In this document: positions 12,699 to 25,691 of the stretch, in pieces
Position numbering within the stretch: the stretch's first letter is position 1
How the letters are laid out: every line of letters begins with the position of its first letter
Assembly: GCF_018687715.1 (NCBI RefSeq)
Contig: NC_056758.1
Location: 38,163,467-38,227,466 of the forward strand
Direction of reading: 5' to 3'
Source: Carya illinoinensis
Lineage: Eukaryota; Streptophyta; Magnoliopsida; Fagales; Juglandaceae
DNA length: 64,000 nt
The notes under the pieces: generated by a model
What the model saw: only the letters and a program-made list of their open reading frames with translations
Told to the model about the DNA's origin: nothing
Databases searched by the model: none
Program-made: the position numbers and the translations under genes

Positions 12699-13293
12699 GA
12701 TGTCTAAATACCAGCAATCCCACCACAACAGAAACTCCCAAATGGGATGAGCTCCGAGAAGTGCGTGTTTGTGCCCCTACGCTTGGAAGGACAGGTAAAA
12801 GCACCCCCTTTTAAGCAACTACCAATCAGAGAATAGAATAGTTACTATCAGAGACACAGGCCTTTCGTCAACCCAAAGATTGAGAGAGAACGCCAAAGTA
12901 CGAAAGAAAGTCCGTGGATATAAGGAGGAAAAGAACCGCCTAAGGACTAAAAACCCATACTTTGAAAATGAAATGCGGTAACATATGATTGTTTTTAAAA
13001 TAAAATAGGAGGAGAATGGGAGTGGAGGGAAGTGAGAAATAAAGGAGATCACGTGGGTTTCGCTGTCTTTCATTGCCGAGAAGATACGCAGAGGAGTTAT
13101 TGCCTTTGTTCAGTGTTCGCAGACCAGCAGTGGGGAATGTAGCGGCTTTAATTGCGCAGAGCTGCGGTGGAATGCGAGCCGTTCGGCGCGTCTCTGAGCC
13201 CTGAGGTGCTTTTGCTGACATTGAAATAAATTGACACCTCTTCCAGTGATTCGTTACAAATAATTTCCTTACCGATACTACGTCCAAGGCGTG
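12699..13293 (-). promoter_or_regulatory. Upstream region of the peptide precursor gene
   Basis: This is the roughly 600 bp between the peptide gene start and the tRNA. It contains one G-box-like CACGTG at about 13051. No TATA box is clearly positioned, and no further ORF is supported. Confidence 0.3.
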
Positions 13294-13366
13294 GGGGGTG
13301 TAGCTCATATGGTAGAGCGCTCGCTTCGCATGCGAGAGGCACGGGGTTCGATTCCCCGCACCTCCA
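13294..13366 (+). tRNA. tRNA-Ala (anticodon CGC)
   Basis: A 73-nt cloverleaf without intron. The acceptor strands GGGGGTG and CACCTCC pair with the G3-U70 wobble that is the identity element for alanyl-tRNA synthetase, and the discriminator base is A. The anticodon stem CTCGC/GCGAG closes a TTCGCAT loop, giving anticodon CGC at 13327-13329, which reads GCG (Ala). Internal promoters are visible: box A TAGCTCATATGG (13301-13312) and box B GGTTCGATTCC (13345-13355). A CAA triplet at 13285-13287 matches the usual plant tRNA start region. CCA is not encoded, as expected for a nuclear gene. Confidence 0.97.
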
Positions 13367-13370
13367 TCTA

Positions 13371-13374
13371 TTTT
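13371..13374 (+). terminator. RNA polymerase III terminator of tRNA-Ala
   Basis: TTTT begins 4 nt after the discriminator base of the tRNA, the normal spacing for a Pol III T-run terminator. A second T-run follows at about 13386. Confidence 0.75.
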
Positions 13375-14422
13375 GCTTGTTTGAGTTTTTCTTGGCTAGA
13401 GGGGACAAAACAGGACTTTCTAGTTTTTTCTTGGCTCCATCTATTCTGCTGCTAAGCAAGCGGTATACAATAAACGTTTATCTAAAGCGCACCGCTGTTC
13501 AAATGATAGCTGGTTTGAGCATGGACGATCGCATTGATTGATGGGCAACTACCCTCTTTACTTCAGGCCTTTATTGATTCTCACCAAATATGGAAGTGTA
13601 GAAGGTATGTGAGGACGAGAACCATGTTCTCGTGTTTGTGTGAGAGAGGCCGCGACAGACTTGGAGTGATTCGGCCATTCAATTATTTGAGCCAAATACC
13701 CATTGCTGGCGACCATTTCCCTATAGATTTCCCTTTTTTTTTTTTTTTTAATACAACTCCTCTGTCAAAACAATGTCATCGCGTGACGTAGGAGAAAATG
13801 TTGGAATCGAAATTGAACGTCCAGTAATCATTTTTAGATTAGACCAAAACCATAAATATGGATACCGTCAATATTTCAAACTTAAGATAAAAGGCTTCCT
13901 AACATAATTGTTATTCATCAAGTTTGAGGCATCCGTGTCATTTTAGGTTGAGGAATCAAGTTTTCAAGACAGGCAGTGCATCATAGTTAATCAAAATCAT
14001 ATGGTTGTTAAGCAGGGAAAGGACCAACAACTCTCAATTTGTTGGCGGCAGAGGAGCCGATACAAACAAATGGCCAAACTACAACCGTTTGCATCGGCAT
14101 TGGGTTCCACTGCACAACTGGTCATCCTAACCAAGTTGTTGCAGCCTTGTTGCAGACACTGAGGATTATCGTTGCTAAAGCTTTTAATAATAAGAGTCTA
14201 AAAAGAATACACCTCAAAGCTAAGAAATTTGGGATTCAACACATATTATCACCATTAAACAAGACTGGTAAGCGAACAAACTAAAGGAAAAACACCACTA
14301 CTAGTTCAAGCAAATAAGAGTACATTTTTTCATTTTAAAAGAAAAAAAAAAGCAGGGAAGGTTTGGGGGAAGAAGCAGATGCAGACTTCTTCAGACATAA
14401 ACTTTCTCGGCGTAGCCAGTCT
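13375..14422. other. Spacer between tRNA-Ala and RPS29
   Basis: No supported gene. ORFs at 13534-13791 and 14039-14284 show no family resemblance. The right end is the probable 3' UTR of RPS29 (minus strand). An A-run lies at about 14338-14350. Confidence 0.5.
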
Positions 14423-16523
<2,101 letters not shown>

Positions 16524-16673
16524 CCTCATGGAATCACTTTATAAGGAAGTCTGAGGTCAAAGATTCGAAGTGGCGTGGTAAACTGCACCGTTTTGATTTT
16601 TGTCCGCTTAATAAAACGCAACCTCGTGACAAGACGGGTTTTACAGGCCGGGGCTAGGCCTGACTCAAAAAGT

Positions 16674-16722
16674 TGGGCCTACTCTTTAAACTTGAATAAA
16701 TATGGGCGTATTACCAAGCCCA
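16674..16722 (-). promoter_or_regulatory. Pair of site II (TGGGCY) elements upstream of RPS29
   Basis: TGGGCC at 16674-16679 and AGCCCA (TGGGCT on the minus strand) at 16717-16722 lie 230-280 bp upstream of the start codon. Site II elements bind TCP factors and drive translation-machinery genes in dividing plant cells. Together with the telo-box this is a typical ribosomal-protein promoter. Confidence 0.55.
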
Positions 16723-16729
16723 TGTATAG

Positions 16730-18729
16730 GAAAGACACCTTAACGATGTCTATGAAGATCATATAAATTTGGGGATGATTTTTAGGATGTTACTCGGAAT
16801 ATTAGGTCATTTTGATTGATAAATACTTTCAACTCAGTTTATTTTATTATTATAATTTTTTAAAATTTTTATATAAAATATAATAAAACATTTAACTTTT
16901 TAGAATTACAATTCAACATTTTCAAATCTAAAAATAATATTATTATTAAAAAATAATATTCTAACAATATTTTATTCAACTTTTAACTTTTATATAAAAT
17001 CATCTCATATCATCTCACTATCCAAACATACTCAAGTAATAAAACAAAAGGCAATATCAATTTTATAATTTATAAATTTAATCATTTAATTTATATTCTA
17101 TTTTTTTGCTAAACATATTCTGATTCTTTCACTTGTGAGTTATGTGTGGATTGGACTCTTAAGTAAATTTAATGTGTAGGATATTTAATTAAACTAAGAA
17201 AAATATTGAGGAAGATTTAAATTCAGTATTTCCCTATCAAAATACGTTACATTATAAATTATTCAAAAATTTTAATTAATTAGTCAAGAAGATTTGAAGA
17301 TCCTCATCCACGTACACATTAATAATTTTTTTAGTAGTTTAATTTATACAAATGGAAGAATTTTCTTGTTTGATCACACGATTTAAATAAGATAAGATAT
17401 TTGGTTAAAAATTATTATAAAATATTAGTAAAATATAATTTTTTAATATTTATTTTATTTTAAAAATTTTAAAAATGAATTATTTATTATATTTTATAAA
17501 AATTTAAAAATATCTGAACAATTATATAAAATAGTTTAATTATAAGTAACCAAACAATTTGCAGTCGTTCACAGGGTTATCTCTCGCCATCAATCATGCG
17601 TAACAGACAGATGATTCATAGGAGTCCTAAGAGCAGTTGACTTGTGATGTCCCACAAATGAAATGATTGCCATTTTTAACTGGAAATTACCGCCGCTATC
17701 CAAGTAATAAATTCATCATAACGTTTTATTATATTCACATCACAAACCGCAATTTTAGATTTTTATGGTTAATCTTAATTCGTCGTGTAAATTGAAAAAT
17801 AAAGGTAATCTGACCTCTCTGGAGAAAATAATGTAAAACTGCCTGAACGGGAGGGGTATGGGCGGCCCTCAGTTTTTAATGTCCGCCAAACTTTTCAGTT
17901 TGCAGAAAGCCCCACTGCCATGAATTAGGTGTCAGATTAAAATTTGAGAGGGAGACTTTGTCAAATTATTCATTGACAGCTCTGTTTCCCCTTTTTCACT
18001 GGCCATGTGATGTTTTTTATGTTCTTCAAGCTTCCAAACCACTTGATTTCAAGATATATTGTAGAAAACGTTGGCATAATATGATTTCCAACTCAATTAT
18101 GGGAGATCCACAATGAAATGAAAACTCATTAGTTTAGGAGGTATTGAGGAATCAGGACTCCTATTAGCACAAATAAAAGGCATATCAAAGTGAGATTACG
18201 GGCAACAAGAAGCATTATTCTCCCATTCAAGCAGCTTCAAGGAAATCCTTTACCGAATTGAAGTTTTGATGTAATCTTCTCTCTAAAAGAAACACTATTT
18301 TTGCACGCAGTCCGTCGTCCCCATAGCTGGGAAACAAAGGAGGATATTCAAAGAAGTGAGGCACAATCCTTAATATCCAGGCACAGCATGAGGCATGGCA
18401 AAGAAAATATGAAATATTATTCAAAGAAGCAAAAGGCACATGCATAAGCATGCAGGCCTAACAGGTGGCATCACATAGAAAAATATGAATTCACCATCTC
18501 ATCTAACACATACTAGTTAATTCCACAGGATAAAAGCATGGATCATGCTGAATTGGTGGGCAGTTTGTATCTACAGATGGCTGACTTGATAAGGAGAAGA
18601 GACTACGTCATACATGACTGCATCCACTCTCTTTTATTTTTTCATGGAGTAAAACTACATCATCCATACTTTTCAGACTGAGCAACTGGATCCAGCTTGT
18701 GAATTGAGAAGATTTCATTAATGACATGA
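16730..18729. other. Spacer with two degraded repeats
   Basis: AGGCC/TTTGGAT-type repeats lie at about 16795-17035 (right end CATCTCACTATCCAAACATA) and 17372-17552. The segment 17.55-18.2 kb is unique-looking but holds no supported exon. The right end probably includes the 3' UTR of the 85-aa protein gene. Confidence 0.45.
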
Positions 18730-19574
18730 TCAAAAGCTGCGGCAAAGATATGGAGAACACCTAGCCCACTCAAGGAAGTTCCAAAATCCTCTCTTTTTGA
18801 TCTTTTCAGGGCACTGCTCTGTTTCATTTCTCTTCAGCATCTCCCACATCACACGCACATCCTCATATTCACAAGTCCTCACATCATGCCGTAGCTTCAA
18901 TAGCCCTGTTCAATTTCCAGACATGATCAGTGAAATTCAGTTTATAAGTTTTAAAGCTAATTTTGGTGGGATAAGTAAACGGCTTACGTATTACAACAAC
19001 AACATCAAAACATTTAAAAGTAAAATGACAACTCATTAAGAATTCGTTGCCAAAGATCTGTGTTGTTCATGTCTAAGTGAACTGAACTGTCAATTGCTTC
19101 CTAAAAGCAGCCACCTAAAAAGAAAGATCCTAACTGGTTGCATGGCATCAATCAATTAAGGAAAACAAACCACTGTTTCATAAAGGGTCAAATTCAAAAG
19201 CTCCACAGGTACACCGACTTTGATTTAAGACTGATATACCATAGTTGCATGGTGCCAAGCCAAAGCAACTAGCTATTACTGTTCTGAAAGTCTGTTTAAC
19301 ACGCAGGGACCGGAACAAGAAAAGTTTCCCAATAATTATGAGAACATTTTTCCCCATCTCTCACCGGAACAGCACTCTCACTACATGTGATAAATAATCC
19401 GTTAATACGTCTCCGGTGATCTACGGCCGCAAACGTAATAATCTAGCCAATCGATAAAAAAGCAGGATGATCCGACCGCAGCCGTGACTTACCGCTTTTG
19501 CGAATACCGAGACGCACGGCGACGCCGTCCCAGACAAGTCGTACGGGAAACGTCACTGTATCCCACAACTCCAT
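18730..19574 (-). CDS. Conserved 85-aa plant protein of unknown function
   Basis: Two exons, join 19493-19574 and 18730-18905, encode 85 aa. The first exon ends in phase 1 at G|GTAAGT and the second starts after a TTGAACAG acceptor. Exon 1 gives MELWDTVTFPVRLVWDGVAV; exon 2 gives LLKLRHDVRTCEYEDVRVMW, then EMLKRNE, and ends in the Trp/Cys-rich tail FLEWARCSPYLCRSF. I recognise this as a plant-specific small-protein family with invariant VW...R.G....GLLKL.HDV..C.YEDV.VMWEML, but know no established function. No signal peptide or transmembrane segment is evident. An amphipathic helical middle is suggested by spacing. The gene looks intact, and G-boxes lie 350-520 bp upstream. Confidence 0.8.
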
Positions 19575-19925
19575 TCCGCCAACAATTTTCCGACGCTTCT
19601 CAACCGGAACCGAGGAGGTAACTCGGAAGGAGGAAGGCGATATCTCAAATTGCAGCAAAATATCTCAAATCACTGCATTCCAAAATTGCAGCGGAAAATG
19701 TGTACGGAATATTAATCAGAATGAAAAGGCGAACGAAGTAATATCAACAAGAAGAAGAGGCCTAAAAAAAAAAAAAATCAACAAGAAGAGGAGGCGTGAG
19801 ATGATAACACACAGAGCATCTAACCATCTAGGCCGCGGTTCGCTGCTCTCTCTCTCTCATCTCTGTGTCTTAATAAATCGTTGGCTCGTGTTTCTATGAT
19901 GACGGAATCACATCGACCACATTGC

Positions 19926-20089
19926 CACGTGTCGGTTCCACACACCGTGACCACCACGTTCGGATCCAACGGCGATGTTCTGTAGCGAAAGGAAGGGCTT
20001 CGTCGCCTCTCACGTGGGGCATACCAATTGGAGGTGACCTTCCGAAGTCGTACGTCCATGTGAAGATATTATGCGTAGGGGGCCACGTG
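19926..20089 (-). promoter_or_regulatory. Cluster of three G-boxes (CACGTG)
   Basis: CACGTG occurs at 19926-19931, 20011-20016 and 20084-20089. At least two are in ABRE-like context (GCCACGTGTC, GCCACGTGTT). They lie upstream of the 85-aa protein gene. G-box/ABRE clusters bind bZIP and bHLH factors and often mark abscisic-acid or light response. The regulatory role is inferred from motif density only. Confidence 0.5.
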
Positions 20090-21301
20090 TTAATGAAAGA
20101 GGTAGTTGATAGTAGGCTAGTAGCGGGCGGAATAGGGATAGTCTCGTGAAACGCAGAAAAAGCAGAGTAAAGTAGAAACTGCTGGGTGGGCCGAGTCAGT
20201 GACCGTTTGTGTCATCAAAGCAGACACGCTTCAATCAAAGAGGGGATGGTCGGGATTAAATATATAACCGACGGTTGGATGAGAGCACGCGTGTTCTTGT
20301 TGATAGCTACGTCTACGTTGTGGGGCCATCCACTAAAGATGAGGGTCACCCACCCACGTACCGGACCATGCTATTCAAATTCAAAACTTTTTTTGAAATT
20401 CAAAATTTACACTGAGATCGAAACGTTAAAATGAGAATAAATGATAATTTAAAAATAAAAATTTTACTCATCATCTTTATATCACATCACAATATAATTT
20501 TTTAATTTTTAATTTTTTTCTTATTAAATATGTAATTTATAAATAATAAATAAAAAAACTTAATTAATTTAAGAAAAATAAAACTAAAAATAAAATTTTT
20601 AAAAAAATTAAAAAATAATAAAAATAAGTGTGTTTTATAGGATAATAAATAGCAAAATTCTTTGTAAAGCCTACTGTATACTTTTTTCAAAAATATAATT
20701 TTTATATAAAATTTTTTTTAATAATAATTTAAATATTAACATTAGAGCAGCGCTACATCTACCCATGTTATAGAACGAGATGGCTTCTTACAAGAATAAA
20801 AAATTTATATATATATCTTTTTTATGTTTTTATTTTTTTGATATTTTAAACATTTTTTAAAAAAATTTATAATATCATTAAAAAATATTTTTTTAAACAG
20901 TAAATACAAAAAAAAAAAAAAAAATTGTCAGAATCAGATCAGGACTCAGCTTTTAAGTGAGAGTAGCATTTCCGATAACATTACTTTCAATTTAGGTATA
21001 AATTTAAATCTTTAAAAGTTACAAACTAACCTCACTTAGTACAATTCGCTAGATTTATATTATAATAAATTTATAATTTTATAGATATATTTTTTTTAGT
21101 TATATAATTTAAATGAGATGAGATATATTGTTAAAAATTAAATAAAATATTATTATAATATATTTTTTTATATTAATTTTTTTAATTAAAAAAATTAAAT
21201 TATTTATTATATTTAATATAAAAATTTAAAAAAATTATAAAAATTATATAAAATAGTTTAATTTATCCTAGATTATAAACTTTCCTAAAAATAAGATTCA
21301 A

Positions 21302-21441
21302 AACTGCTAGACTAGTACCGTTTCTCAGGAAGGCTAGCATAACTGTTTCCCCATTTTCTTTAGATGTGCAGAACTGCTAGACTAGTACCGTTTCTCATGA
21401 AGGCTAGCATAACTGTTTCCCCATTTTCTTTAGATGTGCAG
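21302..21441. repeat. 70-bp tandem duplication
   Basis: Two head-to-tail copies, 21302-21371 and 21372-21441, each start AACTGCTAGACTAGTACCG. By eye they differ at one position (21328 G versus 21398 T). The near-identity implies a recent event. Confidence 0.9.
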
Positions 21442-21504
21442 AACAGAAGTCAGTAAATATCTTCTAATCCACTGTTGCTCTAATCAAAATAAATGTTATT
21501 AAAA

Positions 21505-21682
21505 TTAAGAGTAATATTATATACAGTTATAAAATTATAAATATTACACAATCGTTTTGAAAAAAAGTAAAATTTATAATTAAAAAGTTAATTTTTTTTT
21601 ATGTGAATCCTATATTAATTTATTTTTTTCAAAGTAACTACATACCATTTGCACAACTATAATTATAAATATCATTTCTCTA
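21505..21682. mobile_element. Third-family MITE, copy A
   Basis: It starts GAGTAATATTATATACAG and ends AATATCATTTCTC. In between are an internal TTAAAAAGTTAATTTTTTTT block and a Pyr-rich TTTTTTCAAAGTAACTAC. The same order of blocks is found at 45172-45345, so this is a dispersed non-coding element. Confidence 0.55.
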
Positions 21683-22153
21683 AAATTAAAGATTTCCCAA
21701 TCAACGAAGCCTGAGTAATATGAATTGCAAGTGCTGTTAGAAACTCTGTATAGAAAAGTCTGAACAAGTTACACGTATCAAATGCGATTGTGTACAAGTT
21801 TAGAAGTAAGAGCGGTTGAAGATGAAAGCAGGGATGCAATGTTTGTGAATTTTAACCTGAAGAGAGTGTGGTCAACAAGACTTCCTTTGTTTCCTTGGAA
21901 GCAGAGAATGGGTGTAACTCTGCATGAGGAGCATTCCAATACTAATTGGTGCCCACCTTTTTTAAGCTCGCCATGTATGTCAAATAAACGGTCCATACAT
22001 ATGAACAAGAACTGTTCATCAGTGGCTACAACATACACGAAACAATTTCTAGTCAAATAGCTTTGAGGTAAGTCTAATCTAATAGCAAAGCTATTTTTGC
22101 TATTAATTCAAACACAATAAAGAAAGAATAACTGACACATTATTTCCCTTAAA

Positions 22154-22710
22154 AGCACTCTTATTGAATTATCCATATCCAAAACTAAAGTTCATTTTTA
22201 TCTATTAGACATAAAAACCACTTGCAATAGATTATCTATAATCAAATTTATTAACTTTTAGTTACAGTACATGTAAATATAAAATCAAATTTGATAGTTA
22301 ATGTTCTACAAGCAAATTTTCATTTTATTATTTTTTAAGTCTCTCTCCTTTAATAGTTACTGTTTTTTAAATCTTCATTATTTTTTAATCCATAATTTAA
22401 TTAGAATATGATTACTAATTAATATATAATAGGTAAAATAGTAAAATATGATAAAATAAAATAAAAAAATAATTAAAAAAATTAAATATTTTTTAATTAT
22501 TTATTATTGTATAATAAATAAATAGATAATCTAATGTAAAATTTTGATATAAATAATTAAAATCAAATTTATCTTATATTATTTTATTATTATATAATAA
22601 AAAATGAATATTTTAATGTGAAGATTTATATAAATATAATAATTAATATCTAAATTTATTTTATATTTATAAAAATATCTTTTACGTATGGATAATTTGA
22701 TAAGGGTGCT
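22154..22710. mobile_element. 557-bp element with 23-bp terminal inverted repeats
   Basis: The left terminus is AGCACTCTTATTGAATTATC followed by CAT. The right terminus, read on the opposite strand, is AGCACCCTTATCAAATTATC followed by CAT, so 20 of 23 positions match. The interior is AT-rich and non-coding, with local repeats of TTTATTATT-type blocks. It lies just downstream of the last surviving exon of the Mpv17-like pseudogene. Confidence 0.65.
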
Positions 22711-22793
22711 CTAATTAGATCTTAGAAAAAGGCCATTAAACCCCTTTGTCAAAAGTGTGGGATAAGAGAGAGAGAGGGGGGTGAGTTTGGTAC

Positions 22794-23728
22794 CTGTAAA
22801 TGAACAGGTACAAATTTGAATGTAAAAAAATCACAGATCGGCCAGAATAAAACTCCATTTTTAAATGTTGGCAGCAAATCACGCTTCAATCTTGCAACGA
22901 TCTCTTGACCGCTTTCACCTAAGTTTGGCACCAAGATGGTAACTCAGTACAAGAACATAACTGTAACCAACATATTTACCACAGAAAAAGCTAAAAACTA
23001 GATATTTTGTGTCACGTGGACACAAACACGGAGACCCAGCCATCATTTACAGTTGTCACAAGGCGAGGCTAAAACCTGTGGGCCCCAATGTTGCGAGCTC
23101 TGTTATTTCAAAGGTGAGGCTCAATGCGTCCCATTGATTGGCAAGCCATGCCAACGCACAAATTTGCTAACGTTAGGTACAACTCTCAAACCCATAAGCC
23201 TCACACAAGTTTTTGTAAAAAATATATTCTATCAATAAAGAATAATTTTATTTACAGTTTTTCTAGATAAAATTTATTATTCCGTATTTACTGGTGTGTT
23301 TGAGTGACTTTTCAACATATTTTATTACTATTTATTATTATTATTTATTTATTTTTATTACTATTTAATATTTAATTATTATTTTTATCTATTTTTTTAT
23401 TACTGTTTATAATATATCTTAATACTTCTTAACACCTAAACTTAATAATGATATGATCCAGGACCATCACGTGGATAAAGTTTCTAGGACAAGGGCGAGC
23501 CCAGATGAAACCTATCAGTAGGGGTTTCATGCACTACTAATACATGGTCCAAAAGCCACGTGCAATTGATGAAAAATATCTGATTACCTTGTAGCCCAGC
23601 ATTATGGGAGAAGAAAATAGTGGTGATAGCGGGTCCATAAATAGTCTGTCCCATAATGATTTTCTTCAGGGTTGTCAGCAGATCCCTCTGGGGTAAAATC
23701 TTTGACAAAAAGTTAAGGGAAATGTCTT
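22794..23728 (-). pseudogene. Mpv17/PMP22-family gene, C-terminal half (two exons)
   Basis: Exons at 23588-23728 and 22794-22918 (minus strand) join in phase 1 with GT/AG borders. The first gives LPQRDLLTTLKKIIMGQTIY and then GP..TTIFFSHNAGLQ. The second gives GESGQEIVARLKRDLLPT and the Mpv17 core FWPICDFFTFKFVPVHLQ. This matches the plant SYM1-like group (At2g14860/At4g33905 type), small membrane proteins of mitochondria or peroxisomes. The expected last exon (beginning PLVSNSFSY in homologues, from memory) is absent between here and 20 kb. The segment before LNFLSK near 23728 no longer resembles the family. The matching N-terminal exon is at 34615-34951, so the gene is split and dead or nearly so. 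Confidence 0.75.
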
Positions 23729-24519
23729 CTGCAAGCGCAAGGTATAAACGGCGCGCAGTCGACTTATTTAATAATAATTTTTTTAATTTTCTTTCCTCTC
23801 TCTTTCATTATCTTTTTATTAACAATAATTTTAGGTACAGTCGGGACATAAAGTCGCCGCATAATCGTACAGTAATTAAAGCCACGTCATCCGGATTAAA
23901 AATAAAAATAAAAAGACGGAAATAGAAAGAGAAATGGGGGGAACACCATTTTAGGTCTACGCTATTCCCGCTCGTGGTTGTCATCACTGCTCCTGGCCGT
24001 CGAGTGGAAGGAAAATGTGCATTGCCGTCGTAGTAGGCTGAACCGAACGGAGAATAGCTTCTCAAAAGCCGTCAGCTTCCATTGTATGCTGAGAATTCAA
24101 CAAGTAAAGTGGAAAGGTGGAAGGACGCCGGAATCTTTGACGGAGGTGTAGAGAGTCTTCGTTAAAGGCTGGGCCAACCTGGTGGAGTTGTTATTCGGTG
24201 AGTTGTTGCACATTGAGGGGAAAAAACTGTAACGAGCAGATCTGCTGCTCTTCCTCTGTCTGCGTTGGGTAAATACTTACTCATTTGCTTTGCTTTGACG
24301 TGGATGTGCGTTGAAGAGTTTAGTTATAATAATGCATTGGTTTCAGATGAGTTTGTTGGTAGATCTGTTGAAGTGATACAGCTATATATGACCCGTTAAC
24401 AAAATAATCGTAGCTTGATTTGTTCCTCTGCTTTAATCTATCCTTTACATGGTTATTAGTTGAAGACTATAAAAGCAGGCATCTATGACCTGTGAAATGA
24501 AAGGAAAATGTGTTCGTGC

Positions 24520-24865
24520 GGGTTATTGTAACCAGGAAAAAAAATCAGCTTTAACAAATCACAGATACTATAAAACTAGCCATATATGACCTGTTAAAGG
24601 AAAGGAAAATGTGTGTAGGATTATTGTAACAAAAAAAAAAAAAAAAACACAAGCTTTAATGGTACAAAGATCTGATGAAAGCTTGTAAGAAAAAAAAAGT
24701 CAGCTTTAGAAATATTGTAAAAAAAAAAAAAGAACACAGCTTTAGAACTATTGTAACAAAAAAAAAACACAGCTTTGGAAATATTGTAACAAAAAAGAAC
24801 TGAGCTTTAAGGGTACAAAGATGAGATGAAATATTGTAACAAAAAAAAAACACAGCTTTAATCTA
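24520..24865. repeat. Degenerate ~45-bp tandem repeat upstream of the FAR1-related CDS
   Basis: Successive units read ATTGTAACAAAAAAAAAACA followed by CAGCTTT(A/G)GAAAT, at least five times with varying A-run length. A longer unit (TATAAAA..ATGACCTGTTAAAG) precedes them at about 24460-24610. The repeat lies between the probable untranslated leader (about 24.1-24.27 kb) and the coding exon, hence probably in an intron. Confidence 0.7.
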
Positions 24866-25691
24866 TGAGAACAATTTAGCATGACATACCAAATTACTAG
24901 CTTTGTAAGTTGCATTTCTTAGCAGTCTAAAAACATGTGGTTGTTGTGCAACTTCTGTGTGAAGATAAGAGCTTGAAAGTCGATATGCAAGTGTATATAA
25001 GTATCCCTACATAGTTTTTTTTTTTAGATCTAGCAAAGCTGAGATATATGTTAATAAATCTTGGTAAAGTTGCAAAACTGATTTTTCATGAAATAATCAC
25101 TGATGTACTACTCCATTTGAATCCACCTAATTATTAATGGACTTCCTTCCTACACCCCATAAGATAGCAAAACCCACCTAAATATGAACATGTTAATTTC
25201 TCATTATTAAATAGGTTATATATGGTGCAATTTAATGACTAGATATATACATAAATTATTTGTTTAATGATTTTGGACAATCTACAAATCTATAATCGAA
25301 GTGAAACAAGGCCATAACAATTTAATTCATTACCAGCTGGGAGCTAACCCAATTTGGTGCATTTCTAAAGCTGCAAAATCTACAATTCTGAAACAGAACC
25401 ACTTGCTTCGATTAGTAGCTTAGAAGCATTTTTATCTTCCTCGAATTTTTCCATGTTAACTTCTTAATGACTAAGTTAGACTTTTTTGAATTATTTTCTG
25501 TATCATCGGGGAAGAACACTCCCTTCCATTAACACCATCTACCTCAAATACACCAACCCCGATATGTTATATCGTTTAAAAAACACAATATTTGAGTTCT
25601 TAAATATTTTATCAATGAGCTTGTATGCTAAATATCATTGTTGTTTTTATTTTAGGACATACCAATAACTTGTTCGAGCTTTGGAAATTAC

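Larger units (their letters stand above)
20090..22153. other. Spacer with repeats
   Basis: An AT-rich stretch. It contains an AGGCC/TTTGGAT-type relic (21103-21270), a 70-bp tandem duplication (21302-21441) and a third-family MITE (21505-21682). A segment at 21778-22060 is open on both strands for 92 codons but resembles no family I know. The final exon of the Mpv17-like gene was sought here and not found. Confidence 0.45.

Noticed and set aside
12519..12728. 69-codon minus-strand ORF starting MWWDCWYLDIMKAS
   Set aside because: It reads through the exon 1 donor of the peptide gene; only its part from the internal Met to FIA is used in the supported model.
13148..13459. 103-codon minus-strand ORF containing RWRCGESNPVPLACEASALP
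   Set aside because: It is the antisense of the tRNA-Ala gene; this peptide pattern is a known artefact of reading tRNA genes backwards.
19820..20059. 79-codon ORF opposite the G-box cluster
   Set aside because: No family resemblance, and it lies in promoter-like DNA; its openness follows from higher GC content.
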